DNA of 64,000 nt from Actinobacillus genomosp. 1 (GTDB lineage: Bacteria; Pseudomonadota; Gammaproteobacteria; Enterobacterales; Pasteurellaceae), in assembly GCF_029774175.1 (NCBI RefSeq), contig NZ_CP103834.1, forward strand, positions 258,501-322,500. The letters are read 5' to 3'. Below the pieces are notes generated by a model that searched no databases, had not been told where the DNA came from, and was given only the letters and a program-made list of their open reading frames with translations. A program made the translations under genes and the position numbers. Shown in pieces: positions 36,306-50,245 of this stretch (position 1 is the stretch's first letter; every line of letters starts with the position of its first letter).

Positions 36306-38243
36306 ATGCTGACACTTTTATACGATTTGAAAGAAACGAATGTGATTTCCGAATTAGATTATCAGTTCGCCAAAATGATTGATCGTAAACAGCAAAATCA
36401 TCCCTATACCGAACAACAAAAAAACTTGGCGGTACTGCTTGCCGCATTGGTTTCTTTTCAGGTAATGCAAGGGCATTCCGCTATTCGCCTTGATTCTTAT
36501 ATAACACATTCTTTTTTCGGATTAACCGGTAGGAATAGCGAGCGAGATATTCATAGCGAAATCTTGCAAAAAATCGACAATATTACACCGCTTGAATGGC
36601 AGAAGGTATTAGCAAATCATATTGCCTTTAGTTCGGATCCTATACAAGTTGCACCGATGCTGTTTCAGCATGGACTACTTTATTTTTATCGTTACTGGCA
36701 GGCGGAAAATAATATTGCGAATTACTTAGTCAAAGCGGTCGAATTTTCGCAAGAAATTGCAAATACGGAATTAGATAAACGGATTATTGAAAAATTATTT
36801 GAAAAATCCGATGAGATAAATTGGCAAAAAGTGGCGGTTGCTACCGCAATCAAGAAAAAGTTTAGTGTCATTTCCGGCGGACCGGGAACTGGTAAAACGA
36901 CGACGGTTGCCAAATTATTAGCCGCTTTGCAAGAAAAACAACTGCGTAGCGGTAAAGAGATGCTAAATATTGCACTTGTTGCGCCGACAGGAAAAGCGGC
37001 TGCACGTTTGAAAGAGTCCATTTCATTGAGTCTGAGCGGACTTCATTTGAGTTTCGATATTCCAACGATCGCATCGACCATTCATCGTTTATTAGGAATA
37101 CGTCCGCAAAGCGATGAACCTCGTTATCACAAAAAAAATCCGCTACATATTGATCTGTTAGTCGTAGATGAAGCCTCTATGATCGATCTTTTCTTGATGG
37201 AAAAATTAATGGCGGCATTAAAGCCGAGTACCCGATTAATTATTTTAGGCGATAAAGACCAGCTTGCGTCGGTGGAAGCGGGCGCAATTATGGGAGAGCT
37301 AGGAGAATTTATTCAACAAGGCTATAGCCAAGAACATTGCGATTATTTGCGTCAAGTTACCGGTTATCAATTAGTTTCGCAAGGAAAACCGGTAGCGATT
37401 TGTGATTCACTATGCCATTTGAAAAAAAGTTACCGTTTTGCGGATAATTCTGGTATCGGGCAGTTAGCCAAATTAGTTAATGAAAAGCAAGCGGCGGAAT
37501 CTTGGCAGCTTTTTGCAAAAGGTTCCACGGATCTATCTTTAGTTGAATATGCGTATATTTCAGACTTTTCCGAAAAACAACAATGGATCCGAAACTGCGT
37601 AAAGCAAGTAGTCGATAAGGCGGTAGAGCTATATAAAGAGTACCTTACTTTAGTAAAATTGCGGTTTAACAATCCGCAAGAAGTTTCAGTCGGCGAAATT
37701 TTTAAGGCTTTCCAAAAAGTAAGATTTTTATCGGCATTGCGAGTAAGCGAATTGGGTGTAGAACAATTAAATAAAAGGATAGAAATAGCTTTAGCTGTGG
37801 CAAAACTGATTTCTTTAGAACAAAGTAAAAACTACTATATCGGTAAACCGTTACTTATTACGCAAAACTCTCCCCAAAATCATATTTATAGTGGCGATAT
37901 AGGAATTATCTTACCGGATGAAAATAAAGTATCGAGAGTTTATTTTGACACGAAAATCGATGATGAGTATTTAAGTCTTTCGTTAAATAGGATTCCGGAG
38001 TTTGAGTCGGCTTATGTGATGACGGTTCATAAATCACAAGGTTCGGAATTTGAATATACTTTACTGATAACACCGCTACATTTTGCACCGGTTATGAGTA
38101 AAGAATTAATTTATACGGCAATTACTCGAGCTAAAAAACATTTTACGTTATTCGGAGGAAAACAGATTTGGCTACAAGCGGTGAATAATAATATTCAACG
38201 CCAAAGCGGATTGAAAGCACAATTAATACACTTGTTTGGTTAA
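36306..38243 (+). CDS. recD: Exodeoxyribonuclease V alpha subunit RecD
   Basis: A 645-residue superfamily 1B helicase, fast motor of RecBCD recombination and degradation. Motifs: Walker A GGPGTGKTTT, DEAS Walker B (LLVVDEASMIDL), GDKDQLASVEAGA motif III, and C-terminal VMTVHKSQGSEF and YTAITRAK. ATG 36306 is preferred over a TTG at 36291 because GAGG lies upstream. RecB and RecC genes are not beside it. It reads toward the rRNA operon without a clear terminator. Confidence 0.95.
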   Translation: MLTLLYDLKETNVISELDYQFAKMIDRKQQNHPYTEQQKNLAVLLAALVSFQVMQGHSAIRLDSYITHSFFGLTGRNSERDIHSEILQKIDNITPLEWQKVLANHIAFSSDPIQVAPMLFQHGLLYFYRYWQAENNIANYLVKAVEFSQEIANTELDKRIIEKLFEKSDEINWQKVAVATAIKKKFSVISGGPGTGKTTTVAKLLAALQEKQLRSGKEMLNIALVAPTGKAAARLKESISLSLSGLHLSFDIPTIASTIHRLLGIRPQSDEPRYHKKNPLHIDLLVVDEASMIDLFLMEKLMAALKPSTRLIILGDKDQLASVEAGAIMGELGEFIQQGYSQEHCDYLRQVTGYQLVSQGKPVAICDSLCHLKKSYRFADNSGIGQLAKLVNEKQAAESWQLFAKGSTDLSLVEYAYISDFSEKQQWIRNCVKQVVDKAVELYKEYLTLVKLRFNNPQEVSVGEIFKAFQKVRFLSALRVSELGVEQLNKRIEIALAVAKLISLEQSKNYYIGKPLLITQNSPQNHIYSGDIGIILPDENKVSRVYFDTKIDDEYLSLSLNRIPEFESAYVMTVHKSQGSEFEYTLLITPLHFAPVMSKELIYTAITRAKKHFTLFGGKQIWLQAVNNNIQRQSGLKAQLIHLFG

Positions 38244-38589
38244 AATAATGCACTAATTGTATTAAATCTGTTCTCTTAAACACTTTTTCAAGATTTTTTT
38301 GTAAAAAGTACTTGCAAGGAATGTGAATTTCTCTATAATGCACCTCACACAACGACGCGCTGTTGTGAACGAGAAGTAAATGCAGTGCGTCGTTCTTTTT
38401 TGCTCTTTAACAATATATCAGACAATCTGTGTGGGCACTTGTTGATTGACTTGATTTTAAAAAATTATTTAAAACTTGAAGTCTTAATAGGTGCTTAAAC
38501 TAGAAATTCATATTTTTCTTTTTACTTAACTTGGTTAGGTAAGGGAAGTGAACTTAGCTAAGCAGTATATTGAGCGATTAAACTTTTTG
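38244..38589 (+). promoter_or_regulatory. rRNA operon promoter and leader
   Basis: No gene. The promoter is TTGCAA (38312-38317), a 16-base spacer and TATAAT (38334-38339), followed by GCACCTC. A boxA antitermination element TGCTCTTTAACAAT begins at 38401, then AU-rich leader with parts of the 16S processing stem up to the 16S start. An UP-element-like A/T stretch lies at about 38285-38305. Confidence 0.8.
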
Positions 38590-40128
<1,539 letters not shown>

Positions 40129-40210
40129 CCAAGAATTAAGCGACAGCGAGTGCTCACACAGATTGTTTGATAGAAAGAAGACGAAAACGGATATAATCCG
40201 GCATCCTTTT

Positions 40211-40287
<77 letters not shown>

Positions 40288-40338
40288 CTCTAAACGAGTG
40301 AAAACCGAAAGGTGTGATTATATTAAGTCATGATGTAT

Positions 40339-40414
40339 GGGGATATAGCTCAGCTGGGAGAGCGCCTGCCTTGCACGCAGGAGGTCAGCGGTTCGATCCC
40401 GCTTATCTCCACCA
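40339..40414 (+). tRNA. alaT: tRNA-Ala (UGC)
   Basis: 76-base cloverleaf with acceptor GGGGATA / TATCTCC, anticodon TGC in CTTGCACG and encoded CCA. It is flanked by complementary AGTCATGATG (40326-40335) and CATCATGACT (40418-40427), a likely processing stem. Confidence 0.98.
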
Positions 40415-40654
40415 ATCATCATGACTAAGTGAATAAATGGTGTATTTGTTTATTTAGTCATGATGATAAGTCAAATTATTGTCTTAAATTGTTCTTTAAA
40501 AAATTGGAAACAAGCTGAAAAACTGAGAGATTTTCGAAAGAAAGTCTGAGTAGTTAAAAAATCTTGACTGAACAAAAGCAGTCAAGTGTTTAGTTGAATT
40601 AATCAACACGTTAAATGTAAAAGTTTGAAAGAACAAGAACATTTGAGGTTGTAT
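40415..40654 (+). promoter_or_regulatory. tRNA-Ala to 23S spacer with a second boxA
   Basis: No gene. A boxA-like TTGTTCTTTAAAAA (from 40489) restores antitermination before 23S. The end GTATAGTTAAG pairs with CTTAACTATAC after 23S, the base of the 23S processing stem. Confidence 0.7.
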
Positions 40655-43553
<2,899 letters not shown>

Positions 43554-43715
43554 ACAACGCTCAAGTGTTTTTGGGCGTGAAGTTAAGAAACTAAACAAAG
43601 AACGAAAGACTAAAAAATCAGTGAACAGCTTGTTTCGAATTTAAGATGTCAATAAAAAGACAAATAAAGAACAAAGAAAAAGACAGATAAAGAAGACAAA
43701 AGACATCAACAGAAT

Positions 43716-43834
43716 ATTCTGGCGACCAGAGTGCTGTGGCTCTACCTGACTCCATTCCGAACTCAGAAGTAAAACGCAGTAACGCCGATGGTAGTGTGGG
43801 GTTTCCCCATGTGAGAGTAGGGCATCGCCAGATT
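43716..43834 (+). rRNA. rrf: 5S ribosomal RNA
   Basis: About 119 bases with terminal stem TCTGGCGA / TCGCCAGA and the conserved CCGAACTCAGAAGTAAAACG and GATGGTAGTGTGGGG segments. The 160-base spacer after 23S holds nothing but A-rich linker. Confidence 0.95.
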
Positions 43835-43856
43835 GAAATTAGCGCGAGAGCGAAAA

Positions 43857-43896
43857 GAAACCCTGTGGTTAGTGATAACGACAGGGTTTTTGCTTT
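43857..43896 (+). terminator. rRNA operon terminator
   Basis: Stem AAACCCTGT / ACAGGGTTT followed by TTTGCTTTT, directly after 5S. The remaining sequence to 44000 holds no gene. Confidence 0.85.
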
Positions 43897-43999
43897 TGGG
43901 AAATTGAGAAAGCACGTTGATAACTCAGCGGAAAAGGGCTTTTAGGCGGTTTAGTGGGAATCGTGAAACATGCGTTACGGTGAGTGATATCGAAAAACA

Positions 44000-44038
44000 A
44001 AAACGGCTAGAGGTAAACTTCTAGCCGTTTTTGTTTTA
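44000..44038. terminator. Terminator after pepD (bidirectional)
   Basis: Perfect 11-base arms AAACGGCTAGA and TCTAGCCGTTT with an eight-base loop; on the minus strand followed by TTTGTTTTT, and T-rich on the plus strand too. Confidence 0.85.
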
Positions 44039-44043
44039 TAGGA

Positions 44044-45498
44044 TTATTTTACCGGTGCTTGAGCAAGTAATTTAGTGATAAGTTTCCAGTAAATTTCAAC
44101 TGCTGGGATATGTACTTTTTCGTCCGGTGAATGAGCATTACGGATCGTTGGACCGATAGATACTAGATCCATAGTCGGATATACTTTTTTGATTAATCCG
44201 CATTCTAATCCGGCATGAATAACTTTAATTTGAGCTTCATAACCTAATACTTCATCGTAAATTGTTTTTGTTAATGGTGTAATTTGTGAATGAGTATCAG
44301 GCTCCCAACCAGGGTAGTTTCCTGAGAATGTAACTTTCGCACCGGTTAATGCTGCAAGCGAATTGATTTTTCCTCTCACATCTTCTTTTCCGCTTTCGAT
44401 TAATGAACGAGCTAAAATCGTTGCGGTGAGTTGTTGTTCCTCAATTTTGACTAAGCCGATACTTAATGAGGTTTCTACTACATCTTTGACAACATCACTA
44501 TTACGGATAATGCCGTTTGGCAATACATTAAGTAAATGGATTACTTTTTGAGTTGATTCAACAGTTAATGATTGATTCGGTAATTGACTCGGCTCAATTT
44601 CAAGTTTCAAATTAGCTTCCGCTAATCTCAGTTCGTTTTGAATTTTCTTTGCTAATTCGGTTAAATAAGCGATTACATTTTGTTGATGATTTGCAGCAAC
44701 GGTTAAAGTTACTTGAGCTTCACGTGGAATCGCATTACGTACAGAGCCGCCTTTTAAAGCAGAAATTTGAATCGGATAATGTGTTTGTATCTCTGCTAAG
44801 ATTCTTGCCATTAATTTGATAGCGTTAGCTCTCGTTGTATGGATATCACAGCCAGAATGCCCGCCTTGCAAGCCTTTTAAAGTAATTTGCAATGCAGAAT
44901 CGTGAGCATTTGTTTCATATTGAAGCGGAAGCGATAAGTTAATGTTTTCGCCGCCGGCACATCCGATATAAATTTCACCGTTTTCCTCGGTATCGGTATT
45001 AATCATGATATTTGATTGTAGCCAATTCGGACGTAAGCCTAAGACACCTTCCATCCCGACTTCTTCACTCATCGTCAGTAAGATTTCGAGTGCAGGATGA
45101 GCGATATCATCCGCTTCTAATACGGCGAGACAAGAGGCAAGCCCAATACCGTTATCGGCACCTAGCGTCGTTCCTTTGGCTTTTACCCATTCTCCGTCAA
45201 TATAAGGTTGAATAGGATCTTTGAGAAAATCATGCTGAGTAGCGGCATTTGCTTGCGGCACCATATCTAAATGAGCTTGAAGTGCGATAGCACAACGATT
45301 TTCCATACCTTGCGTAGCCGGTTTACGAATTAATACGTTTCCCGCTTCATCTCGTTCGGCAAATAAATTTTTGGATTTTGCCCAATCAACGATAAATTCC
45401 GCAAGTTGGTCTTCATGGTAAGACGGGTGAGGAATCGCACAGACTTTATCGAACCATTGCCATAATAAAGTCGGAGAAAGTTTTGTGATTTCAGACAT
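44044..45498 (-). CDS. pepD: Aminoacyl-histidine dipeptidase PepD
   Basis: A 484-residue M20-family zinc dipeptidase cleaving Xaa-His dipeptides such as carnosine. Zinc ligands lie in ALQAHLDMVPQAN (His78 region), TLGADNGIGLA (Asp), LTMSEEVGMEGV (catalytic and ligand Glu), NTDTE and the late His in HAGLECG. The lid domain sits at about 190-400. Cytoplasmic, single gene, divergent from gpt. Confidence 0.95.
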   Translation of the reverse strand: MSEITKLSPTLLWQWFDKVCAIPHPSYHEDQLAEFIVDWAKSKNLFAERDEAGNVLIRKPATQGMENRCAIALQAHLDMVPQANAATQHDFLKDPIQPYIDGEWVKAKGTTLGADNGIGLASCLAVLEADDIAHPALEILLTMSEEVGMEGVLGLRPNWLQSNIMINTDTEENGEIYIGCAGGENINLSLPLQYETNAHDSALQITLKGLQGGHSGCDIHTTRANAIKLMARILAEIQTHYPIQISALKGGSVRNAIPREAQVTLTVAANHQQNVIAYLTELAKKIQNELRLAEANLKLEIEPSQLPNQSLTVESTQKVIHLLNVLPNGIIRNSDVVKDVVETSLSIGLVKIEEQQLTATILARSLIESGKEDVRGKINSLAALTGAKVTFSGNYPGWEPDTHSQITPLTKTIYDEVLGYEAQIKVIHAGLECGLIKKVYPTMDLVSIGPTIRNAHSPDEKVHIPAVEIYWKLITKLLAQAPVK

Positions 45499-45642
45499 AT
45501 TTACCTCTAGTATTTATCTAATTATTTATCGGCGGTCAAAAATTCGTAAAATTTTGCAAAAATTTGACCGCTATTGTTGAAGAACAATGGAAATGATAGC
45601 ACGAATGCGCTTTTTAGGTTAGAATAACGCAATTTTTTTATT

Positions 45643-45669
45643 CGGTGTCTTGGCACCGCTTTTTTTTAT
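45643..45669 (+). promoter_or_regulatory. Terminator-like hairpin in the gpt leader
   Basis: CGGTG-N6-CACCG followed at once by a T8 tract (after GC), lying between a likely -10 (TAGAAT near 45619) and the gpt ribosome site. It could act as a conditional terminator; the short 5-bp stem makes this uncertain. Confidence 0.4.
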
Positions 45670-45681
45670 CTAGGACTTTTT

Positions 45682-46155
45682 ATGAGTGAAAAATACACAA
45701 ACGAAAAATATGTTGTAACTTGGGATATGTTCCATATGCACGCCCGTAAATTAGCGGAACGTCTTTTACCTGCATCTCAATGGAAAGGCATTATTGCGGT
45801 AAGTCGCGGCGGTTTATTCCCGGCTGCGGTACTTGCGCGTGAATTAAGTATCCGTCATGTTGAAACCGTATGTATTTCCAGCTATGACCATGATGAACAA
45901 GGTGAATTAAAAGTATTACACGCTGCACAAACTGACGGCGAAGGTTTTATTGTCGTAGATGATTTAGTTGATACCGGTAATACGGCGAAAGAAATCCGTA
46001 AAATGTATCCTAAAGCGAAATTTGTCACTGTATTCGCTAAACCGGCGGGTGCACCGTTAGTTGATGACTATGTGATTGATATTCCTCAAGAAACGTGGAT
46101 TGAACAACCTTGGGACTTAGGCATCACGTTTGTTCCGCCTCTTGCACGTAAGTAA
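45682..46155 (+). CDS. gpt: Xanthine-guanine phosphoribosyltransferase
   Basis: A 157-residue type I phosphoribosyltransferase that salvages guanine, xanthine and hypoxanthine. The PRPP loop FIVVDDLVDTGNTAKEI and the IAVSRGGLFPAAVLAREL block are present, and EQPWDLGITFVPP is the Gpt C-terminal base-binding region. It is inner-membrane associated in E. coli. It sits before gmk, the next enzyme for GMP use, but with its own terminator between them. Confidence 0.95.
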   Translation: MSEKYTNEKYVVTWDMFHMHARKLAERLLPASQWKGIIAVSRGGLFPAAVLARELSIRHVETVCISSYDHDEQGELKVLHAAQTDGEGFIVVDDLVDTGNTAKEIRKMYPKAKFVTVFAKPAGAPLVDDYVIDIPQETWIEQPWDLGITFVPPLARK

Positions 46156-46164
46156 TTCGTGAAT

Positions 46165-46200
46165 AATGGAGAACTGATTAAGATTGGTTCTCCATTTTCA
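46165..46200 (+). terminator. Terminator after gpt
   Basis: Arms AATGGAGAAC and GTTCTCCATT around a twelve-base loop, followed by TTCAATTTT. Confidence 0.7.
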
Positions 46201-46237
46201 ATTTTAACTTTCTCATTTTCAATCATAAATCATTGTT

Positions 46238-46858
46238 ATGTTAGGTAATCTTTACATTCTTTCCGCGCCAAGCGGTGCCGGTAAATCATCGTTAATCAAT
46301 GCATTATTAGCGGATTTACCTCGTTCGGAAGTTCAACTTTCTATTTCGCATACCACACGTAACCCTCGTCCGGGTGAATCGCATGCGGTACATTATTATT
46401 TTACGAATCATACCGAATTTGAATCATTAATTGAGCAAGGGCATTTTTTAGAATGGGCTGAAGTATTCGGTAATTATTACGGTACTTCTTTGCCGATGAT
46501 AGAAAAGAGTCTGGAGAATGGGATTGATGTATTTTTAGATATTGATTGGCAGGGAGCCCGTCAAATTCGTAATAAAGTTCCGAATGTAAAGACTATTTTT
46601 ATTTTACCGCCTTCTCGTGAGGAATTGGAAAAACGTTTAATCGGCAGAGGACAAGACTCCGCAGAAACGATTAGTAAAAGAATGGCTGAAGCAGTATCGG
46701 AAATGTCTCATTACAATGAATTTGATTATGTGATTGTTAATGATGATTTTCAAACCGCATTAAGCGAATTAAAAAGTATTTTGACTTCGGAACGTTTGAA
46801 ACAATCGGCTCAGGCGGTTCGACATCAAAAGTTGATTCGTCAATTACTCTCGGAATAA
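46238..46858 (+). CDS. gmk: Guanylate kinase
   Basis: A 206-residue P-loop kinase converting GMP to GDP. YILSAPSGAGKSSLINALL is the Walker A, SISHTTRNPRPGESHAVHYY the GMP-binding region, and VFLDIDWQGARQIR the central Asp block. Length equals E. coli Gmk. The usual partner rpoZ does not follow it here; the next gene is an outer-membrane lipoprotein. Confidence 0.97.
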   Translation: MLGNLYILSAPSGAGKSSLINALLADLPRSEVQLSISHTTRNPRPGESHAVHYYFTNHTEFESLIEQGHFLEWAEVFGNYYGTSLPMIEKSLENGIDVFLDIDWQGARQIRNKVPNVKTIFILPPSREELEKRLIGRGQDSAETISKRMAEAVSEMSHYNEFDYVIVNDDFQTALSELKSILTSERLKQSAQAVRHQKLIRQLLSE

Positions 46859-46976
46859 GCGGACTAAATTTAGTAAAAATTTACCTAAACGAACTATTTT
46901 TTTATTCTGATTGGCTTAATAATAGCCTTTATTTAAATATAGTTTCTCCGATGGATAGCAGTTTGTAGGAAATAAT

Positions 46977-48371
46977 ATGAAACTTTCAAAATTAGCTTTA
47001 ACACTTTCCGTTGTACTTGCCTTATCGGCTTGTTCAACAACAAAATTAAGTGCGGACGGTTCGATCGAACAAGCACAAGCAACTTATCAGCAGTACGAAG
47101 AGATTACTAAGCAATTTCAGATTAATGAACAATGGTGGCAAGGCTATAATGATAGTCAGTTAAATTCGCTTGTTGATCAAGCGATTGCTAACAACCTGGA
47201 TTTAGCGAAAAGTGCCATTGCAGTAAATAGAGCACTGTATAATGCGAATTTAGTCGGTGCGAATTTAGTGCCGACTTTTAGCGGATCAGGTTCTACATCT
47301 GCAGCGAAAGGTGTCGGTTCTACGTCAAATCAAGTTTCAACAGGTGTATCGACTATTTCAAATACGACAAGTTTTAAATTAAGTTACACACTTGATTTAT
47401 GGCATCGTCTAGCGGATGCGGCAAGTGCGGCGGAATGGGAGCATAAAGCGACGGTTGAAGATTTAAAAGCGACACGTCTTTCATTATTAAACTCTGTTGT
47501 TTCGACTTATTATCAAATTGCCTATTATAAAGATGCGATCGCTGTGATTGAACGTACGATTAATAATTATCAGCAGATTTCAACTATCTTAAATAATAAG
47601 TATGCCGCAGGTGCAATCGATCGTTTAGCGGTAGAACAAGCTCAACAGGCAACGTTAAACGCACGTAATAGTTTAATTTCGGTTCGTACCAATCTCAAAA
47701 CTGCAGAGCAAACATTACGTAATTTGCTAAATTTAAAACCGAATCAAGCATTACCGGCTCGTTATCCGAGTATTTTAGGTGTTAAATTGCAAGGTATTGA
47801 TTTAAATGTACCGGTATCGGCAATTGCAAATCGTCCGGATGTTGTAGCTCGTTTAAATCGTTTACAAAGCGCATTTAAATCCTTGACTGCGACAGAAAAA
47901 AGTTGGTTCCCGACAGTTACGCTCGGCGGTTCAATTTCAGCCAGTGCATCGAAAGTTGCAAATATTAGCGATAATCCGGTCGGTAACGGCGTAATTTCAT
48001 TTGATTTACCCTTCTTAGATTGGAATCGAGTAAAAAATAATGTGAAAATTTCCGAGTCGGATTATATGACGGCGAAGTTAAATTATGAACAGACGGTAAC
48101 AAGTGCATTAAATGAAATTGATAGCCACTACTATGCTTATCAACAATCACTTAGCAGTTATGCGACCTTACAACAGGCGTATGAGCATGACAAACGTATC
48201 AGTAGCTATTATAAAAATCGTTATGAACAAGGCGTATCGGAGTTCCGTGAATGGATTAGCGCATTGAATACGGAATTAAATTCTCAGCTCTCCATTCTGA
48301 ATCAGAAGTATATGATTCTATCAAACGAGAATACGGTATATCAGTCCATGGCGGGTAAATATAGAAGATAG
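46977..48371 (+). CDS. TolC-family outer-membrane efflux lipoprotein (NodT/OprM type)
   Basis: A 464-residue outer-membrane channel. A lipoprotein signal (LALSACSTT, Cys19 or so lipidated) leads into two outer-membrane-factor repeats, with QWWQGYNDSQLNSLVDQAIANN and ANRPDVVARLNRLQSA as family blocks; long helical parts form the periplasmic tunnel. Such proteins join RND or MFS/ABC pumps through an adaptor, yet no inner-membrane pump or adaptor gene is beside it. It may serve a pump encoded elsewhere. It lies between gmk and a shared terminator. Confidence 0.88.
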   Translation: MKLSKLALTLSVVLALSACSTTKLSADGSIEQAQATYQQYEEITKQFQINEQWWQGYNDSQLNSLVDQAIANNLDLAKSAIAVNRALYNANLVGANLVPTFSGSGSTSAAKGVGSTSNQVSTGVSTISNTTSFKLSYTLDLWHRLADAASAAEWEHKATVEDLKATRLSLLNSVVSTYYQIAYYKDAIAVIERTINNYQQISTILNNKYAAGAIDRLAVEQAQQATLNARNSLISVRTNLKTAEQTLRNLLNLKPNQALPARYPSILGVKLQGIDLNVPVSAIANRPDVVARLNRLQSAFKSLTATEKSWFPTVTLGGSISASASKVANISDNPVGNGVISFDLPFLDWNRVKNNVKISESDYMTAKLNYEQTVTSALNEIDSHYYAYQQSLSSYATLQQAYEHDKRISSYYKNRYEQGVSEFREWISALNTELNSQLSILNQKYMILSNENTVYQSMAGKYRR

Positions 48372-48385
48372 TATTACGAAGAATA

Positions 48386-48414
48386 AAAGCACGAAATAAA
48401 GTTTCGTGCTTTTT
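48386..48414. terminator. Bidirectional terminator between the efflux lipoprotein gene and rnfH
   Basis: Stem AGCACGAAA / TTTCGTGCT with a TAAAG loop, A-rich left flank and T-rich right flank. Confidence 0.85.
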
Positions 48415-48415
48415 A

Positions 48416-48715
48416 CTATTTTTTATTCTGTTCGGCAGCTCGTTTACGGCGAATTTCTTTCGGATCGGCAATTAGCGGGCGATAAATTTCAATACGATCA
48501 CCGTTTTCCACCATATCGGTTAGCTTGACCGGACGACTAAAAATACCGACTTTGTTGGTTCTTAAATCAATTTCAGTGTATTTTTCTAAAATACCGGATT
48601 GTAGAATAACATTTTGGACAGTCGTAGCCGCATCAAGAGTGATTTTCTTTAAAAAATGCTTATTCGGATAGGCAAAAAGCACTTCTACTTCGATTTTCTC
48701 TATATCAGACACCAT
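48416..48715 (-). CDS. rnfH: RnfH-family (RatB) ubiquitin-like protein
   Basis: A 99-residue beta-grasp protein of the RnfH/UPF0125 family, seen next to ratA in gammaproteobacteria. IEVEVLFAYPNKHFLKKITL opens the fold and GDRIEIYRPLIADPKEIRRKRA is the diagnostic C-terminus. ATG 48715 behind AGAGGTG is chosen over an upstream start at 48745; it overlaps the ratA end by eleven bases. Molecular role is not established. Confidence 0.88.
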   Translation of the reverse strand: MVSDIEKIEVEVLFAYPNKHFLKKITLDAATTVQNVILQSGILEKYTEIDLRTNKVGIFSRPVKLTDMVENGDRIEIYRPLIADPKEIRRKRAAEQNKK

Positions 48716-49139
48716 ACACCTCTTTCGCACGTTGTTTAAAAGCATTGACCATTTTTAGCGTAAGCTCATTAAATATTTTTCCGAATACCATTCCTACTAC
48801 GGGATTTGAAAACTCAAATTCTAAATAAAGTGAAATTTTGCAACTTTGTTCGTCAAACGGCTGAAATGTCCAAGCTCCTTGTAATTGTCGGAACGGGCCG
48901 TTGACCAGTTTCATTTCAATTCGTTCGTTAGAGATCATTTTATTATGTGTACTAAAACTTTGGCTGATACCTAGTTTTTGAATTTGCAATTCGGCTTCCA
49001 ACTCATTATCACCACGACTAATCGTTTGAGCTCCGACACAGCCGGATAAAAATTGCGGATATTTTTCGTAATCGTTTACGAGTTGATACATTTGTTCGGC
49101 ACTATAAGGCACAAGCGAAGATTGATTAACAATAGGCAT
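48705..49139 (-). CDS. ratA: RatA-type START-domain protein (COQ10-like)
   Basis: A 144-residue protein of the polyketide-cyclase/START family. MPIVNQSSLVPYSAEQMYQLV and YPQFLSGCVGA match RatA, reported in E. coli to bind 50S subunits and block 70S formation, while mitochondrial relatives (COQ10) bind quinone. ATG 49139 behind AAGAGA replaces a longer frame from 49184 that would reach the modC end. It is followed by rnfH with an overlap. The classical divergent smpB is not present. Confidence 0.88.
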   Translation of the reverse strand: MPIVNQSSLVPYSAEQMYQLVNDYEKYPQFLSGCVGAQTISRGDNELEAELQIQKLGISQSFSTHNKMISNERIEMKLVNGPFRQLQGAWTFQPFDEQSCKISLYLEFEFSNPVVGMVFGKIFNELTLKMVNAFKQRAKEVYGV

Positions 49140-49186
49140 ATTTTTTCTCTTTGTAAGCGGTTGTATTTTACTAAATTTTTGCAATT

Positions 49187-50242
49187 CTACAAAGAAACGC
49201 TTTTGATTTGTAAATACACGTCTTGTCCTTTTTTTAATGCAAGTTCATCGAACGACCATAAGCTGATACTTGCCCATATTGTATAAATATCAATGACTAC
49301 GGCAATATCCATTCGATCCGAATGTGAAAGAATCTCAGTAATTTTTCCTTTCAATGTATTACGAATAGAGCTGTTATTTGGTTTTTCTAAACTGATTGAA
49401 ACATCTTTACCGGCAATCGTAATACGCAATTTATCACCGATTTGATAGTGCGGGGTTTCATTTATCCACATTTGCTGCGAACCAATATTTAAACCAACCA
49501 TTTTATAAGTGGGTTGATAAGAGTGAATTGGTAATTCTAATAAACTGACTTTTTGTGAATCCGGCTGCCAAGCGGTAAATGCAGGGTGGTGCCATACGTT
49601 AGTAACACTGTCAAAAAGCGTAACTTTACCTTGTTCGAGTAAAATAAGGTTATCCGCCAAACGAATGATTTCTTCTATGCTGTGGCTGACATATAAAATC
49701 GGGATCTCAATTTGAGCGGCAAGTTTGCTTAAATAATCGATCAATTCTTGTTTACGGGGCAAATCAAGTGCGGATAGCGGTTCGTCCATCAGCAATAGTT
49801 GCGGTTCGCTTAATAACGCTCTACCGATTGCGACACGTTGCTTTTCGCCACCGGAAAGACTGGCAGGAAAACGAGTAAGTAGATGCTCAATGCCAAGTAA
49901 TTGTACGATTTGCAAAAAATGGACGGAATCCGACCGCTTGTAACCGTATTTGAGATTCTTCTCAACCGTGTAATGCGGAAAAAGTCGATGTTCTTGAAAC
50001 ACATAACCGATTTTTCGTTTTTCCGGCGCCAGATTAATCCCTTGTTCGCTATCGAATAAAGTTTGTTGATTAAGGCGGATATAGCCTTTTTGTGGGGTAG
50101 ATAAACCTGCAATCAGATTGATTAAACTCGATTTACCAGCTCCGGAACGCCCGAAAATAGCGGTAACGCCTTTATTCGGGATATCTAGCTTTACCGCTAA
50201 CTCAAGTTGTCCGAGCGTTTGATGTAGATTTAATTGAAGCAT
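49187..50242 (-). CDS. modC: Molybdate ABC transporter ATPase ModC
   Basis: A 351-residue ATPase powering ModB. Walker A FGRSGAGKSSLINLIAG, signature LSGGEKQRVAIGRALL, Walker B LLLMDEPLSALD and H-loop VSHSIEEI; a C-terminal MOBE (molybdate-binding) domain follows from about residue 290 (KGKITEILSHSDRMDIAVVI). An uptake core lies inside at 49932-49941. It follows modB after three bases and ends the modABC operon. Confidence 0.95.
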   Translation of the reverse strand: MLQLNLHQTLGQLELAVKLDIPNKGVTAIFGRSGAGKSSLINLIAGLSTPQKGYIRLNQQTLFDSEQGINLAPEKRKIGYVFQEHRLFPHYTVEKNLKYGYKRSDSVHFLQIVQLLGIEHLLTRFPASLSGGEKQRVAIGRALLSEPQLLLMDEPLSALDLPRKQELIDYLSKLAAQIEIPILYVSHSIEEIIRLADNLILLEQGKVTLFDSVTNVWHHPAFTAWQPDSQKVSLLELPIHSYQPTYKMVGLNIGSQQMWINETPHYQIGDKLRITIAGKDVSISLEKPNNSSIRNTLKGKITEILSHSDRMDIAVVIDIYTIWASISLWSFDELALKKGQDVYLQIKSVSL

Positions 50243-50245
50243 AAG

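Noticed and set aside
45532..45571. Inverted uptake-like repeat as a pepD or gpt terminator
   Set aside because: It lies between the divergent starts of the two genes and the arms match only in part.
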